NCBI RefSeq assembly: GCF_020866845.1
Contig: NZ_CP086594.1
Span: 1,922,001-1,986,000, forward strand
Reading direction: 5' to 3'
DNA from: Sphingomonas radiodurans
GTDB lineage: Bacteria; Pseudomonadota; Alphaproteobacteria; Sphingomonadales; Sphingomonadaceae
DNA: 64,000 bases
Position numbers and translations under genes: made by a program. The notes under the pieces were generated by a model. The model was given only the letters and a program-made list of their open reading frames with translations. It was not told the origin of the DNA and made no database searches. Positions within the stretch are counted from its first letter, which is position 1; each line of letters begins with the position of its first letter. Shown here one piece after another: positions 16,997 through 25,787 of the stretch.

Positions 16997-17412
16997 GCGA
17001 AGCCCGGCCGCGGGCGCGCGGCGAGCCGGTACCCAACCCAGATTGCCACGCCGCCGATCACAAGGTGTGGAAGATTGGCGAAAAAGCGGATCAACAGCGA
17101 TAAATCCTGCGGCCCGTAGAGGAAGATCCCGCCGTCCAGATAGCCGCTTCCGGTGGTCAGTCCGAGTACGCCATCAAGGAAGTAGAGCGGCCCGAACAGC
17201 CGGAAATAGCTGCGTGCCGCGCTATACGACCAATAGGCCGCAACGCCAGCCCAGACCCCCGAGGCAAGATGCAGGCTATCGTCGTACAGATCGAGCTTGA
17301 ACAGTCCGAACAGATTGCCGTCGGTATCCTCGAAGCCGGGCACATAGCCAATTGCTACGACCAGGATGAACAAGGCGAAATACCCCCAGCCGAATGCCCG
17401 TACCCGATCCAT
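16993..17412 (-). CDS. four-helix membrane protein, DUF4383-like
   Basis: 139 residues with four hydrophobic helices. A short soluble loop after helix 1 (YVPGFEDTDGNLFGLFKLD) and the YDDSLHLASGVWAG segment in helix 2 recall DUF4383 proteins, small membrane proteins of unknown function; the assignment is tentative. It is first in the coupled trio (stop overlaps the next ATG by 4 bp) and divergent from the zinc-ribbon gene at 17535. Confidence 0.6.
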   Translation of the reverse strand: MDRVRAFGWGYFALFILVVAIGYVPGFEDTDGNLFGLFKLDLYDDSLHLASGVWAGVAAYWSYSAARSYFRLFGPLYFLDGVLGLTTGSGYLDGGIFLYGPQDLSLLIRFFANLPHLVIGGVAIWVGYRLAARPRPGFA

Positions 17413-17534
17413 CTGCCTCTCCTGCCATGATGCCTCAACCTACGGAATTCTCGGGCGATAGGAAGATGTTGCAATCGAACCGGATGGGGAACGATCAGGC
17501 GCACTGGTGCGTCGTGCCACGACAGGAGAGCAAA

Positions 17535-18284
17535 ATGGCATTCTGCACCGATTGTGGCACGCAACTTCCCGCCGGGGCGCGTTTCTGCCCAAGCTGCGGC
17601 GCGACCGCCGCCTCCGGCGACACGGTCGCCGCACCCGTGAACGAGACATCGCGACCGCCGCTGCCAGGCGATATCCCGCCTGAGGCGGTAACCACCCCTC
17701 CCTCAGGCACGTCTTGTGCGCCACCTGTCCAGTCAGCCGGCAGCGGCGGCAGTGGTCTCGCTTGGATCGTGCCGTTGTTGATCGTGATCGCCGCGCTGGC
17801 GATCGGCTACACGATGTTGGCGCCGGGCCGCGATGGCCCCCAATCGGCTACTCAGGTTGCCGGCGGTGAGAAAGGCGCTGAGGAGACCGATGCGAACCCG
17901 TTTGAGTCCAGGCCAGCCGACCAGCCTAGCACGACGCGCTCCGTCGATCGGGCCGCCGCGGACGCCGAGCGGCTCTCGAGCGGTAGCGCGACATCGGCGG
18001 CAGCGCTTGACTCCGCCTTTTTTCGCGACCCAGCAGGCGCCGCATCGATCTATCGCGGCCCAGTCCGCGTCTCCGGCGTGATTGCGTCAATGGTGCAGCC
18101 GGGGCCGACCCCGGCGCTATCAATGGAGGGGCGCACGCGGTTCAACTACATGATCGTGAACTTCCCGGTCGGCTATCGTGAACGGCTGGCGCCGCTGGCT
18201 AAGGGACAGTTCATTCAGGTGGCCTGCGAGGAAGTGCGGTCGCTAGCTGGCACAACGATCCTCGACGGCTGCGCGCTGAATTGA
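17535..18284 (+). CDS. zinc-ribbon membrane protein with C-terminal OB-like domain
   Basis: 249 residues. Starts with a zinc ribbon (FCTDCGTQLPAGARFCPSCG, two CxxC pairs), followed by a Pro-rich linker, one transmembrane helix (about residues 78-98) and a Ser/Ala/Asp-rich linker. The C-terminal 85 residues (YRGPVRVSGVIASM, FNYMIVNFPVG, FIQVACEEVRS) look like an OB-like tRNA_anti-like fold. The zinc ribbon should lie in the cytoplasm and the OB-like domain outside. The ATG at 17535 is chosen because ACAGGAGAG lies just upstream and it puts the ribbon at the N-terminus. Role unknown. Confidence 0.75.
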   Translation: MAFCTDCGTQLPAGARFCPSCGATAASGDTVAAPVNETSRPPLPGDIPPEAVTTPPSGTSCAPPVQSAGSGGSGLAWIVPLLIVIAALAIGYTMLAPGRDGPQSATQVAGGEKGAEETDANPFESRPADQPSTTRSVDRAAADAERLSSGSATSAAALDSAFFRDPAGAASIYRGPVRVSGVIASMVQPGPTPALSMEGRTRFNYMIVNFPVGYRERLAPLAKGQFIQVACEEVRSLAGTTILDGCALN

Positions 18285-18379
18285 TTCGTTCAGCGAGGCA
18301 GACAACGCTTCAGCCGAAACAACTCTCGACTACTTCGTCCGCGTGAAATGCGACGGGGACGCTGCTTGGGATATGGAAG

Positions 18380-18955
18380 ATGCTCGAACTCCTTGGCTTT
18401 CCCATGGCTATTCAATTCAAGCCTGGCGAGCGGGCCGAATGGGTGTACCGCAAGGATCAGGTCGGCCCCGCGCTGCCTACAACACGAGAGGAGCGCGACC
18501 GCTACGTACGGCGATTTGGGTGGGTTATGGTCACCGGTCCGTTTTTATTTTTCATCGTTATTGCAGCGGGTGCTTGGATTTCTGAGAAGTTCTTCTCAGA
18601 TGCGAGTAATGCACTACAGGTCGCGATAAGTACGATCGGCGCTGTGGCCGCGTTCGCTCTCAACTATTTCTATCTGCGTTACTACGGCCACGCTCCAGCA
18701 CGTGATTTTCTTGGCAGAACGCCTGTCGCGCCGCCGCTGGCCATGCGGGTGGCTCACCGTCGTGTTCTGGAGCGAATGACTAACGCCCGACTAGTTCAGA
18801 GCGTTGCCATCTTAACGGGCATTTTGGGTCTTTCTGCATTTCAACCGCGCATATCTCCCGCGGATCGACCAATAGCGCTCGTGTTCTGCCTTGGCCTACC
18901 ACCGCTTATTGGGTTCGGATTTTGGCTATGGCGACGTCACATCGCCAACAATTGA
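18380..18955 (+). CDS. hypothetical four-helix membrane protein
   Basis: 191 residues with four predicted helices (about residues 45-68, 78-100, 133-152 and 163-183) and a basic cytoplasmic loop between the second and third. No family is recognised. It is AT-rich compared with its neighbours and lies at the left border of an IS6-like relic that begins within 5 bp of its stop, so it may be transferred or cut by the insertion. ATG 18407, in frame, is an alternative start. Confidence 0.55.
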   Translation: MLELLGFPMAIQFKPGERAEWVYRKDQVGPALPTTREERDRYVRRFGWVMVTGPFLFFIVIAAGAWISEKFFSDASNALQVAISTIGAVAAFALNYFYLRYYGHAPARDFLGRTPVAPPLAMRVAHRRVLERMTNARLVQSVAILTGILGLSAFQPRISPADRPIALVFCLGLPPLIGFGFWLWRRHIANN

Positions 18956-18958
18956 TCT

Positions 18959-19612
18959 GGTCCTGTTAGACGAAATGCACCGGCTGGTAAGATGGGCTGG
19001 ATAGGGTATTCGCATGCCCCACCCGTGCAAGCCTGCCAGCCCGTTGCGCTACTTCAACTCGAGGTGATCCGGCTGGTAGTGATGATGTACGTGCGTTTCC
19101 CGCTGTCGCTGCGAAACGTCCAGGACCTGCTGTTCGAGCGCGGGATCGATATCTGCCACAAGACGGTCCGGATGTGGTGGAACAAGTTCGGACCGATGTT
19201 TGCCGGCGACATACGCCGCCACCGGGTGTCGCGGATGCGAGTCTTCCGCGACTGGCGTTGGCACCTCGACGAGTTGTACGTGAAGCTCAACGGCGAGATG
19301 GTATACCTCTGGCGAGCGGTCGATCAGGAAGGCGAAGTCCTCAAGAGCTACATTACAAAAACGCGTGATAAGGAGGCAGCGCTCACCTTTATGAAGAAGG
19401 CGCTCAAGCGCCACGGATAGCCCGACGCGATCACGACGGATGGTCTGCGCTCCTACCGTGCGGCGATGAAGGAGCTTGGAAACACCGACAAGCAGGAGGT
19501 CGGACGTTGGGCCAACAACAGGGTTGAAAACAGCCATCTGTCGTTCCGACGACGAGAACGGGCGATGCTCCGGTTTAGGCAAATGAAGACGCTACAGAAG
19601 TTCGCTTCAGTT
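18959..19612 (+). mobile_element. decayed IS6-family element, copy 1
   Basis: The transposase frame opens at 18992 and has the IS6/IS26 signature: LRLVVMMYVRFPLSLRNV-type N-terminus, MWWNKFGPMFAGDIRR, the DELYVKLNGE start of the catalytic core, and VENSHLSFRRRERAMLRF. An in-frame TAG at 19418-19420 interrupts it after KRHG, and coding resumes in the same frame (PDAITTDGLRSYRAAM). Homology ends at 19612 after KTLQKFASV, so the usual last 30 residues and right terminus are missing. A plausible left terminus, GGTCCTGTTAG, starts at 18959. The element cannot encode an intact transposase. Confidence 0.82.
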
Positions 19613-19730
19613 CGGCGCTGCAAAGGATCGCGGGCAAAGCTCAGCAGTTCCGCGGCGCCGTGCAGAGACATATTAGGAGAACTGGCGCGCTATCGCTTGA
19701 CGTCGCGACTCGATCAGATCTGCTAAACCG

Positions 19731-21560
19731 ATGCCTTCCAAGGAACCGCCTGTGCCATCTCCACGACCAGACGCAGGTTCCGGCCTTCCCGTTCAGCTTT
19801 CCGACATTGCTGCCATGATCGCGTGCGACCCTGCTGCCGCGGTGACCGAAGCCAGAGCTGCAATCCGCGACTTGCCGGACTTGGTACAAGCTTATCGCTT
19901 GCTTGCTTCGGCGTTGCGCGCCGTCGGCGATGTTTCCGACGCTGAGCAACAGGAGATGCGGGCGGTCGATGTCGCGCTTCGCAATCCAGCTGTCGTGCGC
20001 GCTCGACGTGAGTTTGCCTCCGGCCGGACCGAAACGGCGGCACAAGAGATCGGGTTCCATTTACGCACAGATCCCGAGAACCCCGGCGCACTGCACCTTC
20101 TCGGTCAAATCGCCGAACATTCTCATGCGCTGCGCGAGGCGGAGGGTCTGTTCCGTCGCGCAGTAGCGCTCGCCCCTATTTATTACGACGCGCGACTTAG
20201 CCTCGCCAGCCTGCTCAACAAGACCCGGCAGACCGACGAGGCTCTGAGCGCGATCGATGCAGTGCTGGCGCGCGAACCCGCCCATCTCAAGGCGCTGTCG
20301 CTTAAGGCCACGATGCTGGTTCAGCACCGCCGTGCCGAAGCCGCAGGCGCTGCGTTTTCTACGTTGCTGATTCACCATCCGCACGCTTGGCGAGGATGGA
20401 TGAACCACGGCCACTTTCTGAAAGCATCCGGCCGCATCGACCAGGCGGTTGCCGCGTACCGTCGGGCGATCACGATTGCACCGGAACACGGCATCCTGTG
20501 GTGGGCGCTCGCGAACCTGAAGCCGGTGCCGCTCGACGCGGCGGACATCGTCAAGATCGACGCTGCGCTTGCAACGAGCAAAGACCCTGCCGATCGCGTG
20601 CATCTGCACTTCGCGCTCGGCAACGGATTGGATGCGCTTGGCGACCATGCCACCGCCATCGAACAGTTGCGCGCGGGAAACGCGCTCCGCCATTCGCTGG
20701 CGCCGCACGACGCTGATCGGTTCTCGGCTCTAATCCGAAAATCGGAGGATCTCTTCACAGCCAAGTTCCTAGAGGAACGCGCGCGGTTCGGCGCGCCAGC
20801 TGCCGATCCGATCTTCATCGTGGGTATGCCGCGGTCCGGCTCGACATTGATCGAACAAATTCTGGCAAGTCATCCCTCTGTCGAGGGTACTGAGGAGCTT
20901 CGTGATCTGAACGAAGCAGTCAAATCGATCATGGTCGGCCGTCGTGCCGACAGCTATCTTGACCTTCTGCCCTCGCTCTCCGCAGGATCGTGGCGTGCCG
21001 TTGGCGAGCGCTATCTTAACTCAACTGCGAGGTATCGCCGAACGGACCGGCCATTCTTTACTGATAAGATGCCGAGCAACTGGATTTATACCGGATTGAT
21101 CCTTCTTGCCTTGCCGAACGCCCGGATCATCGATGTGCGACGTCATCCCATGGCGTGCGGGTTCGCCAACTTCGCACAGCATTACAATTGGGGAAACAGC
21201 TTCGCCTACGACCTGTGCGGGATCGGCAGTTTCTACTCCGATTATGTGCGGTTGATGACCCATTTCGATCGGATGGCGCCAGGCCGAGTACATCGCGTAC
21301 ACCACGAGGCGATAGTCAAGGACCTTGAAGGGGAAGTGCGGCGGCTGCTGGACTATCTCGCATTGCCGTTCGATGCAGCCTGTCTGCGGTTCTTTGAAAC
21401 CGAACGTGCTGTGCATACTCCTAGTACCACGCAGGTCCGTCGCCCAATTGACGGTAGCGGTCTCCGCCGATGGGAGGCCTATAAGGATTGGCTCGGCCCG
21501 CTTGAGCAAGCTCTCGAGCCTTTGTTGCAATACTATCCAGCGACACCGCACGACGGGTAG
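19731..21560 (+). CDS. TPR-containing sulfotransferase
   Basis: 609 residues. The first 330 residues are tetratricopeptide repeats (for example PGALHLLGQIAEHSHALREAEGLF and AWRGWMNHGHFLKASGRIDQAVAAY). The C-terminal part is a sulfotransferase: the 5'-PAPS loop FIVGMPRSGSTLIEQILASH at about residue 361, and the 3'-phosphate motif VRRHPMACGFANF near residue 467. Such fusions transfer sulfate from PAPS to a protein, glycan or small acceptor, with the TPR part probably recruiting the acceptor. There is no good ribosome site before the ATG. The gene is bracketed by decayed IS6-like copies in the same orientation, so it was probably acquired. Confidence 0.88.
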   Translation: MPSKEPPVPSPRPDAGSGLPVQLSDIAAMIACDPAAAVTEARAAIRDLPDLVQAYRLLASALRAVGDVSDAEQQEMRAVDVALRNPAVVRARREFASGRTETAAQEIGFHLRTDPENPGALHLLGQIAEHSHALREAEGLFRRAVALAPIYYDARLSLASLLNKTRQTDEALSAIDAVLAREPAHLKALSLKATMLVQHRRAEAAGAAFSTLLIHHPHAWRGWMNHGHFLKASGRIDQAVAAYRRAITIAPEHGILWWALANLKPVPLDAADIVKIDAALATSKDPADRVHLHFALGNGLDALGDHATAIEQLRAGNALRHSLAPHDADRFSALIRKSEDLFTAKFLEERARFGAPAADPIFIVGMPRSGSTLIEQILASHPSVEGTEELRDLNEAVKSIMVGRRADSYLDLLPSLSAGSWRAVGERYLNSTARYRRTDRPFFTDKMPSNWIYTGLILLALPNARIIDVRRHPMACGFANFAQHYNWGNSFAYDLCGIGSFYSDYVRLMTHFDRMAPGRVHRVHHEAIVKDLEGEVRRLLDYLALPFDAACLRFFETERAVHTPSTTQVRRPIDGSGLRRWEAYKDWLGPLEQALEPLLQYYPATPHDG

Positions 21561-21610
21561 ATTTCGACCAAGGAGCGCTCGCCGCTCGCAACGCCGCCTT
21601 ATGTCAGTCT

Positions 21611-21941
21611 GGCGCTGTCAGGTTAACGTGACACACCAGCACGGCGTGGAATACGAGCAGCCATGAGCCGACGATCGAGAGCCAAGCCGCCGAGCCCGTT
21701 CCGCCGCTTCAACTCCTCACCGGAGGTCCTCCGGCTGGTGGTGATGATGTGCGTGCGGTTTCCGCTTTCGCTGCGGAACGTGGAGGACCTACTGTTCGAG
21801 CGCGGGATCGACATAAGTCACGAGACGGTGCGGCACTGGTGGAACAGGTTCGGCCCGATGTTCGCCGGCGACATTCGCCGGCAGCGGGTGTCGCGGATGC
21901 GTGGCTTTCGGCAGTGGCGCTGGCACCTTGACGAGATGTGA
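21611..21941 (+). pseudogene. IS6-family transposase fragment, copy 2
   Basis: The N-terminal 92 residues of an IS6 transposase (VLRLVVMMCVRFPLSLRNV, WWNRFGPMFAGDIRR, HLDE) that stop at 21941. The stop is the TGA opening the left inverted repeat of the IS407-type element, so that insertion cut the gene. A likely IS6 left terminus, GGCGCTGTCAG, lies at 21611. It is similar but not identical to copy 1 at 18959-19612 (for example HETVRHWWNR against HKTVRMWWNK), so the two are not recent duplicates. Confidence 0.82.
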
Positions 21942-21963
21942 CCTGCTGCCCGTTTCCTGGACC
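21939..21963 (+). repeat. left inverted repeat of IS407-type element
   Basis: Starts TGACCTGCTGCCCGTT and ends TGGACC. It matches the right repeat (23151-23174, complement) with two substitutions in the first ten bases and a small indel. Its first three bases give the stop codon that ends the interrupted IS6 transposase. Confidence 0.85.
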
Positions 21964-22019
21964 GTTTTGAGCTGGAAAATTCCAGTTATGATCGGAGGGC
22001 CAGAGAAGCGGAGCGAGTG

Positions 22020-22286
22020 ATGAAAAGGTCGAAGTTTTCGGAGGCGCAGATCGCCTTCGTGTTGAAGCAGGCCGAAGACGGCACGACCGTCGGCGAGGTG
22101 TGTCGGAAGACCGGGATCAGCGAGGCGACGTTCTATGCCTGGCGCAAGAAGTATGCGGGGTTGATGCCGTCCGAGATGCGGCGGTTGCGCCAGCTTGAAG
22201 AGGAAAATGCCAAGCTGAAGCGGCTGGTCGCTGATCTCAGCCTCGACAAGGCGATGTTGCAGGATGTCGTCTCGCGAAAGCTCTGA
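22020..22286 (+). CDS. IS3-family transposase OrfA
   Basis: The 88-residue helix-turn-helix protein of the element: KFSEAQIAFVLKQAEDG, VGEVCRKTGISEATFYAWRKKY, then the leucine-zipper stretch RRLRQLEEENAKLKRLVADLSLDKAML. It binds the element's ends. A GTG immediately precedes the ATG. The frame stops at 22286, and the OrfB frame, shifted by -1, is open through this point, so an OrfAB fusion transposase is expected by frameshifting near the GCGAAAG around 22275. Confidence 0.92.
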   Translation: MKRSKFSEAQIAFVLKQAEDGTTVGEVCRKTGISEATFYAWRKKYAGLMPSEMRRLRQLEEENAKLKRLVADLSLDKAMLQDVVSRKL

Positions 22287-22360
22287 GGCCTGACCGGCGT
22301 CGGCAGCTCGTCGACGATGTTCGAAGCACCTGGCAAGTCAGCATCAGGCGGGCGTGCGGC

Positions 22361-23137
22361 GTGCTTCGGGCGGAACGATCGAGCTACCACTATCGTGGGC
22401 GCCGCGCCGATCAGGCCGATCTGAAGAAGCGGATGAGGGAGATCGCCGAGACGCGGGTGCGTTATGGTTATCGCCGCATCCATGTGCTGCTCCGGCGGGA
22501 GGGCTGGGACGTGAACGCGAAGCGGATCTATCGGCTTTACAAAGAGATGGGGCTACAGCTGCGGCATAAGCCACCGAAGCGCCGGGTGAAGGCGAAGCTG
22601 AGAGAAGGCCGCTGCGCGGCGTCTTGTTCGAATGAAGTGTGGGCCATGGACTTCGTCCATGACCAACTCGCCACGGGATCGAAGCTGCGCATCTTGACCG
22701 TGGTCGACACCTTCAGCCGGTTCTCGCCGGCGGTTGTTCCGCGGTTCGGCTTCCGGGCTCCCGACGTGGTGGAAGTGCTCGAACGGGTATGCAGCGAGGT
22801 GGGCTTCCCAGCGTCGATCCGTGTCGATCAAGGCAGCGAGTTCATCTCGCGTGACCTCGACCTGTGGGCGTATACGCGCGGCGTCACGCTCGACTTCAGT
22901 CGGCCCGGCAAGCCGACCGACAATGCGTTCATCGAGTCCTTCAACGGCAAATTCCGGGCGGAATGCCTGAACCAGCACTGGTTCATGAGCCTCGACGATG
23001 CCGTCCGAAAATGCGAGACTTGGCGCAGAGACTACAATGAGGTGCGACCGCATAGCGCCATCGGCAACAAACCGCCGATATCGCTAGTGAACCGGTCAGC
23101 GGCACATGGCCCGCCGCTGCCGGCAGAAGCTGGATGA
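22361..23137 (+). CDS. IS3-family transposase OrfB (rve integrase core)
   Basis: The catalytic half. The frame is open back to 22262, before the OrfA stop; 22361 is the first plausible independent start (GTG). Conserved blocks include RVRYGYRRIHVLLRREGW, WAMDFVHDQL (first catalytic Asp), DQGSEF (second Asp) and GKPTDNAFIESFNGKFRAECL (catalytic Glu), ending with NEVRPHSAIGNKPP. All DDE residues are present, so the element may be active. Made as the OrfAB fusion by -1 frameshifting in this family. Confidence 0.92.
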   Translation: MLRAERSSYHYRGRRADQADLKKRMREIAETRVRYGYRRIHVLLRREGWDVNAKRIYRLYKEMGLQLRHKPPKRRVKAKLREGRCAASCSNEVWAMDFVHDQLATGSKLRILTVVDTFSRFSPAVVPRFGFRAPDVVEVLERVCSEVGFPASIRVDQGSEFISRDLDLWAYTRGVTLDFSRPGKPTDNAFIESFNGKFRAECLNQHWFMSLDDAVRKCETWRRDYNEVRPHSAIGNKPPISLVNRSAAHGPPLPAEAG

Positions 23138-23150
23138 CAGCCAGCGAAGT

Positions 23151-23174
23151 GGTCCAAGAACGGGTAGCAGCTCA
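23151..23174 (-). repeat. right inverted repeat of IS407-type element
   Basis: Read on the minus strand it starts TGAGCTGCTACCCGTT and ends TTGGACC, matching the left repeat at 21939-21963 with a one-base gap. It is followed by AACATCGG, which does not repeat the left flank. Confidence 0.85.
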
Positions 23175-23225
23175 AACATCGGTCCGTCTCTGGTTGCCGC
23201 TGGATGAAAGACGGGGGTCACGTCA

Positions 23226-24030
23226 GTATGCCGCAAGGCCGAGATCAGCAATGTGACATTCTATGCGTGGCGCAAGAAGTACGCTGGGCTGACGCCACCG
23301 GAGATGCGGCGGCTGCGCCAGTTCGAAAATGAGAACGCCAAGCTCAGCTCGTTGACGATGCCAAGAGCGCCTGGTCGGTCAGCATCGGACGGGCGGAGGA
23401 GCCGCAAAAGCTCCAACGATGCGAAGCATCGATGAACAGCGGTGGAGGGGATGGACTTCGTCCATGACCAACTCGCCGTGGGGTCGAAGCTGCGCATCCT
23501 GACGGTGATCGACACGTGCAGCCGGTTCTCGCCAGCGGTGGTGCCGCGATTCAACTTCCTGGCACCAGACGTGATCGAGGTGCTGGAACGCGTGCGCGGC
23601 GAGGTTGGCTACGCGGCCTCGATCCGGTTGGATCAGGCCAGTGAGTTTGTCTCCAGAGACCTCGACTTATGGGCGGAGCAGCTAAGGCTCCGGCGACGCG
23701 CAGCGTCGCTGGACGGCTGCGGAGGGGTACATGAAGGGCGCCACGCTGGACTTCTCTAGGCCCGGCACGCCAACCGACAACGCGTTCATCGAGCCGCCCA
23801 GCGGCAAGTTCCGGGCGGAATGCCTGAACCAGCATTGCTTCATGAGCCTCGACGATGCGGTCGGGTCACGCGAGACTTGGCGTAGATACTATAACGAGGT
23901 GAGGCCACATCACGCGATCGGCAATAAGCCGCCGATAACGCCGGTGAACCGGTCAGCGGCACATGGCCCGTCGCTGTCTGCAGGCGCTGGATGACGGTCG
24001 GCCAAGTCATCCAAGACCGGGAGCAAGTCA
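23226..24030 (+). pseudogene. degenerate second IS407-type element
   Basis: A relic in the same orientation. It begins inside OrfA (VCRKAEISNVTFYAWRKKYAG), passes by deletion into OrfB at GMDFVHDQLAVGSKLRILTV, and is disrupted near 23680, where a non-homologous segment replaces the YTRG region. It then continues with ATLDFSRPGTPTDNAFIE, FRAECLNQH and EVRPHHAIGNKPP. Its right terminus (TGACTTGCTCCCGGTCTTGGA on the minus strand, ending at 24030) is of the same type as that of the intact element. It is a distinct, diverged lineage of the same IS group, with no functional transposase. Confidence 0.82.
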
Positions 24031-24241
24031 GTCTGTAAAGGCGCAATAGCACACAGCTCCCAATCGTGAACTTTGCGCCAACGGTCAGATCGCCGCGTCC
24101 GAAACACGCCGCAAATTCCAAGATGTACAAGTGGTAGGTTGTGAGGAGCGGAAAAGCGGCCGCCAATGTCTGGGAGTGGGTCTGAACGGCAGGAGGTAGC
24201 AAAGAAGCCTTCGTACCGGAGGCTCACCAATACGTTTCATG

Positions 24242-25483
24242 TTACTGCAGATCAGGCTCGCCTAGGTGGTGCGCCTTCCACTGCATGCTCATGAGGATGC
24301 GTGTCCGTCCGGACGGATGGTCGAAGAATACGATCTCTTCGAGCCGGCTCGGTTCCAGCTTGCGATACTCGCCTAGTCTCAGTGCAACTCGCGCCCAGCC
24401 ATCTGGTGCGCGCGACGTGTTGATGCCGAAATAGTCGGCTTGTGTTTCATGGAAGCGGATCAGGCTGTTCGTCACCGGCGTCAGCAAGACGGCGAGTAGG
24501 CTGGCGACGATCGTCGCAGGCACGAGCATCGCAGGGTCATCGCGCCCACTGATGTGCCAACGGCTCCCGTAACGTCCCACCAGCCACGGGGTGGCGTGAT
24601 CAAGCACGAGGAGAAACAGCCCGGCGATAAGGGTGAAACCGATCAGCAGCGAGGCAGTGTGACCGAGAACGTAGTGACCGAGCTCGTGCCCCATCACTGC
24701 GCGCACCTCCGGCGGAGACGTGCGGTTCAGCAGATTGTCATTGAGCGCGACCCGGACGGTGGGGCCGACACCTGCCACGTTGGCGGAGATACGCTTGGTC
24801 TGGCGCGACGCGTCGACCACCAGCACGTTGGACGTCGGCACGCCATTGGCTTGCGCCATTTGCAGGATCTGAGCGCGCAGCGGCGATGCCGGCATTGGGG
24901 TGTAGCGATTGAACAGCGGCTCGATGAACACCGGGCCAAGTAACAGCCCGACGAGCAGGAAAAAGCCGCTGGCGAGGGTGCCCCACGCCCACCAACTGCG
25001 CGTCAGTTTTCGGTAGAGGGTCAGGAGCCCCAACAGCGCCAACCCACCGAGGATTGTGCCGATCGCCGTCCCGATCAGCCACTCGCCGAGCCATGCCGGA
25101 AGCGTTTGGTTGGACATCCCGTACTGATGCTCGCGCAGCCAGCCGACGTAGATTGACCAGGGCAGCGTTACCACGCCGGTCAGGGCCAAATACAGACACG
25201 CGAAAATGAAAGCGCGACCGGCCTTGCGGCCCTTTGTCCAGGCGGTAGCCCTTTCAGAGAGGCGCGAAACCACCCCGGCCTGCAATAAGCCCCAGGCAAC
25301 ACCCACGCTCACCAGAGCGTTCCACAGGATTAGCCAGTAGCCGCCTTCGAAATAGGCGTCGGAGCGCGCCCGGGCGACGCTGCTGATGGTGGCAAGATAG
25401 GCATTGGTTGCCTCTACAGGATCGAATGCCTGCGGGGCAGGCGCCGCCTGCACGATCGCCGACAGGATCGTTGAAACTATCAT
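24242..25483 (-). CDS. M48-family (Ste24/CAAX-protease-like) zinc metallopeptidase
   Basis: 413 residues. A multi-pass membrane N-terminal half of the M48 N domain type (EGGYWLILWNALVSVGVAWG, LTGVVTLPWSIYVGW) precedes the protease domain with the zinc motif HELGHYVLGH and the downstream HETQADYFGIN, which supplies the third ligand (Glu) and Asp. FIEPLFNRYTPMP and RQTKRISANVAGVGPT are the expected Ste24 blocks. It should cut membrane or membrane-proximal substrates in the inner membrane. The ATG at 25483 sits behind a G-rich stretch; a GTG at 25492 would add three residues. It borders the IS island. Confidence 0.9.
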   Translation of the reverse strand: MIVSTILSAIVQAAPAPQAFDPVEATNAYLATISSVARARSDAYFEGGYWLILWNALVSVGVAWGLLQAGVVSRLSERATAWTKGRKAGRAFIFACLYLALTGVVTLPWSIYVGWLREHQYGMSNQTLPAWLGEWLIGTAIGTILGGLALLGLLTLYRKLTRSWWAWGTLASGFFLLVGLLLGPVFIEPLFNRYTPMPASPLRAQILQMAQANGVPTSNVLVVDASRQTKRISANVAGVGPTVRVALNDNLLNRTSPPEVRAVMGHELGHYVLGHTASLLIGFTLIAGLFLLVLDHATPWLVGRYGSRWHISGRDDPAMLVPATIVASLLAVLLTPVTNSLIRFHETQADYFGINTSRAPDGWARVALRLGEYRKLEPSRLEEIVFFDHPSGRTRILMSMQWKAHHLGEPDLQ

Positions 25484-25492
25484 TGCCGCCAC

Positions 25493-25787
25493 CCCCGTGA
25501 AGCCTCGAGGTTAGTTGTTAGCGACGACGAGTGCCAGCACCCTGTTTGCCGCGCGTGTTCGCCAGAATGTATCACCTATTTGGAAAGAACGGCCTGGCTT
25601 ATGATGCGCTGGTCGAATGGAATGCATCGCCGCTGCGCCCGCCGGGCCAAGGTAAGTCGTACAAGCGGCGTTTTCGGTGGGATGCGCCGTGCGGACGCGG
25701 CGGCTTGCTACCGCCTACACGCTAACCGATCGACGTTTGTGAGCTGGCATTGCGTTTGGCCGGTCGATTGCGGCTAAGGCCGCTTCA
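25493..25787. other. intergenic region, no gene recognised
   Basis: 295 bp between divergent genes (M48 protease leftward and NHL/M23 fusion rightward), so it must hold two promoters. Short open frames exist but match nothing I know and lack ribosome sites. Confidence 0.4.

Larger units (their letters stand above)
21939..23174 (+). mobile_element. IS3-family (IS407-type) insertion sequence
   Basis: A 1236-bp element bounded by imperfect inverted repeats (left 21939-21963, right 23151-23174), both of the TGA-CTGCT-CCCGTT...TGGACC type, with orfA and orfB inside in the usual -1 arrangement. It is the only insertion sequence in the window that looks complete. The 4-bp flanks differ (GATG on the left, AACA on the right), whereas members of this group normally leave a 4-bp direct repeat, so one flank has probably been rearranged. 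Confidence 0.88.

Noticed and set aside
18959-21941. Recent active composite transposon
   Set aside because: Both IS6 copies are broken and clearly diverged from each other, so it is at most an old structure.
25531-25725. Small frame with a GKNGLAYDALVEW product
   Set aside because: No ribosome site and no family; it lies in a divergent promoter region.
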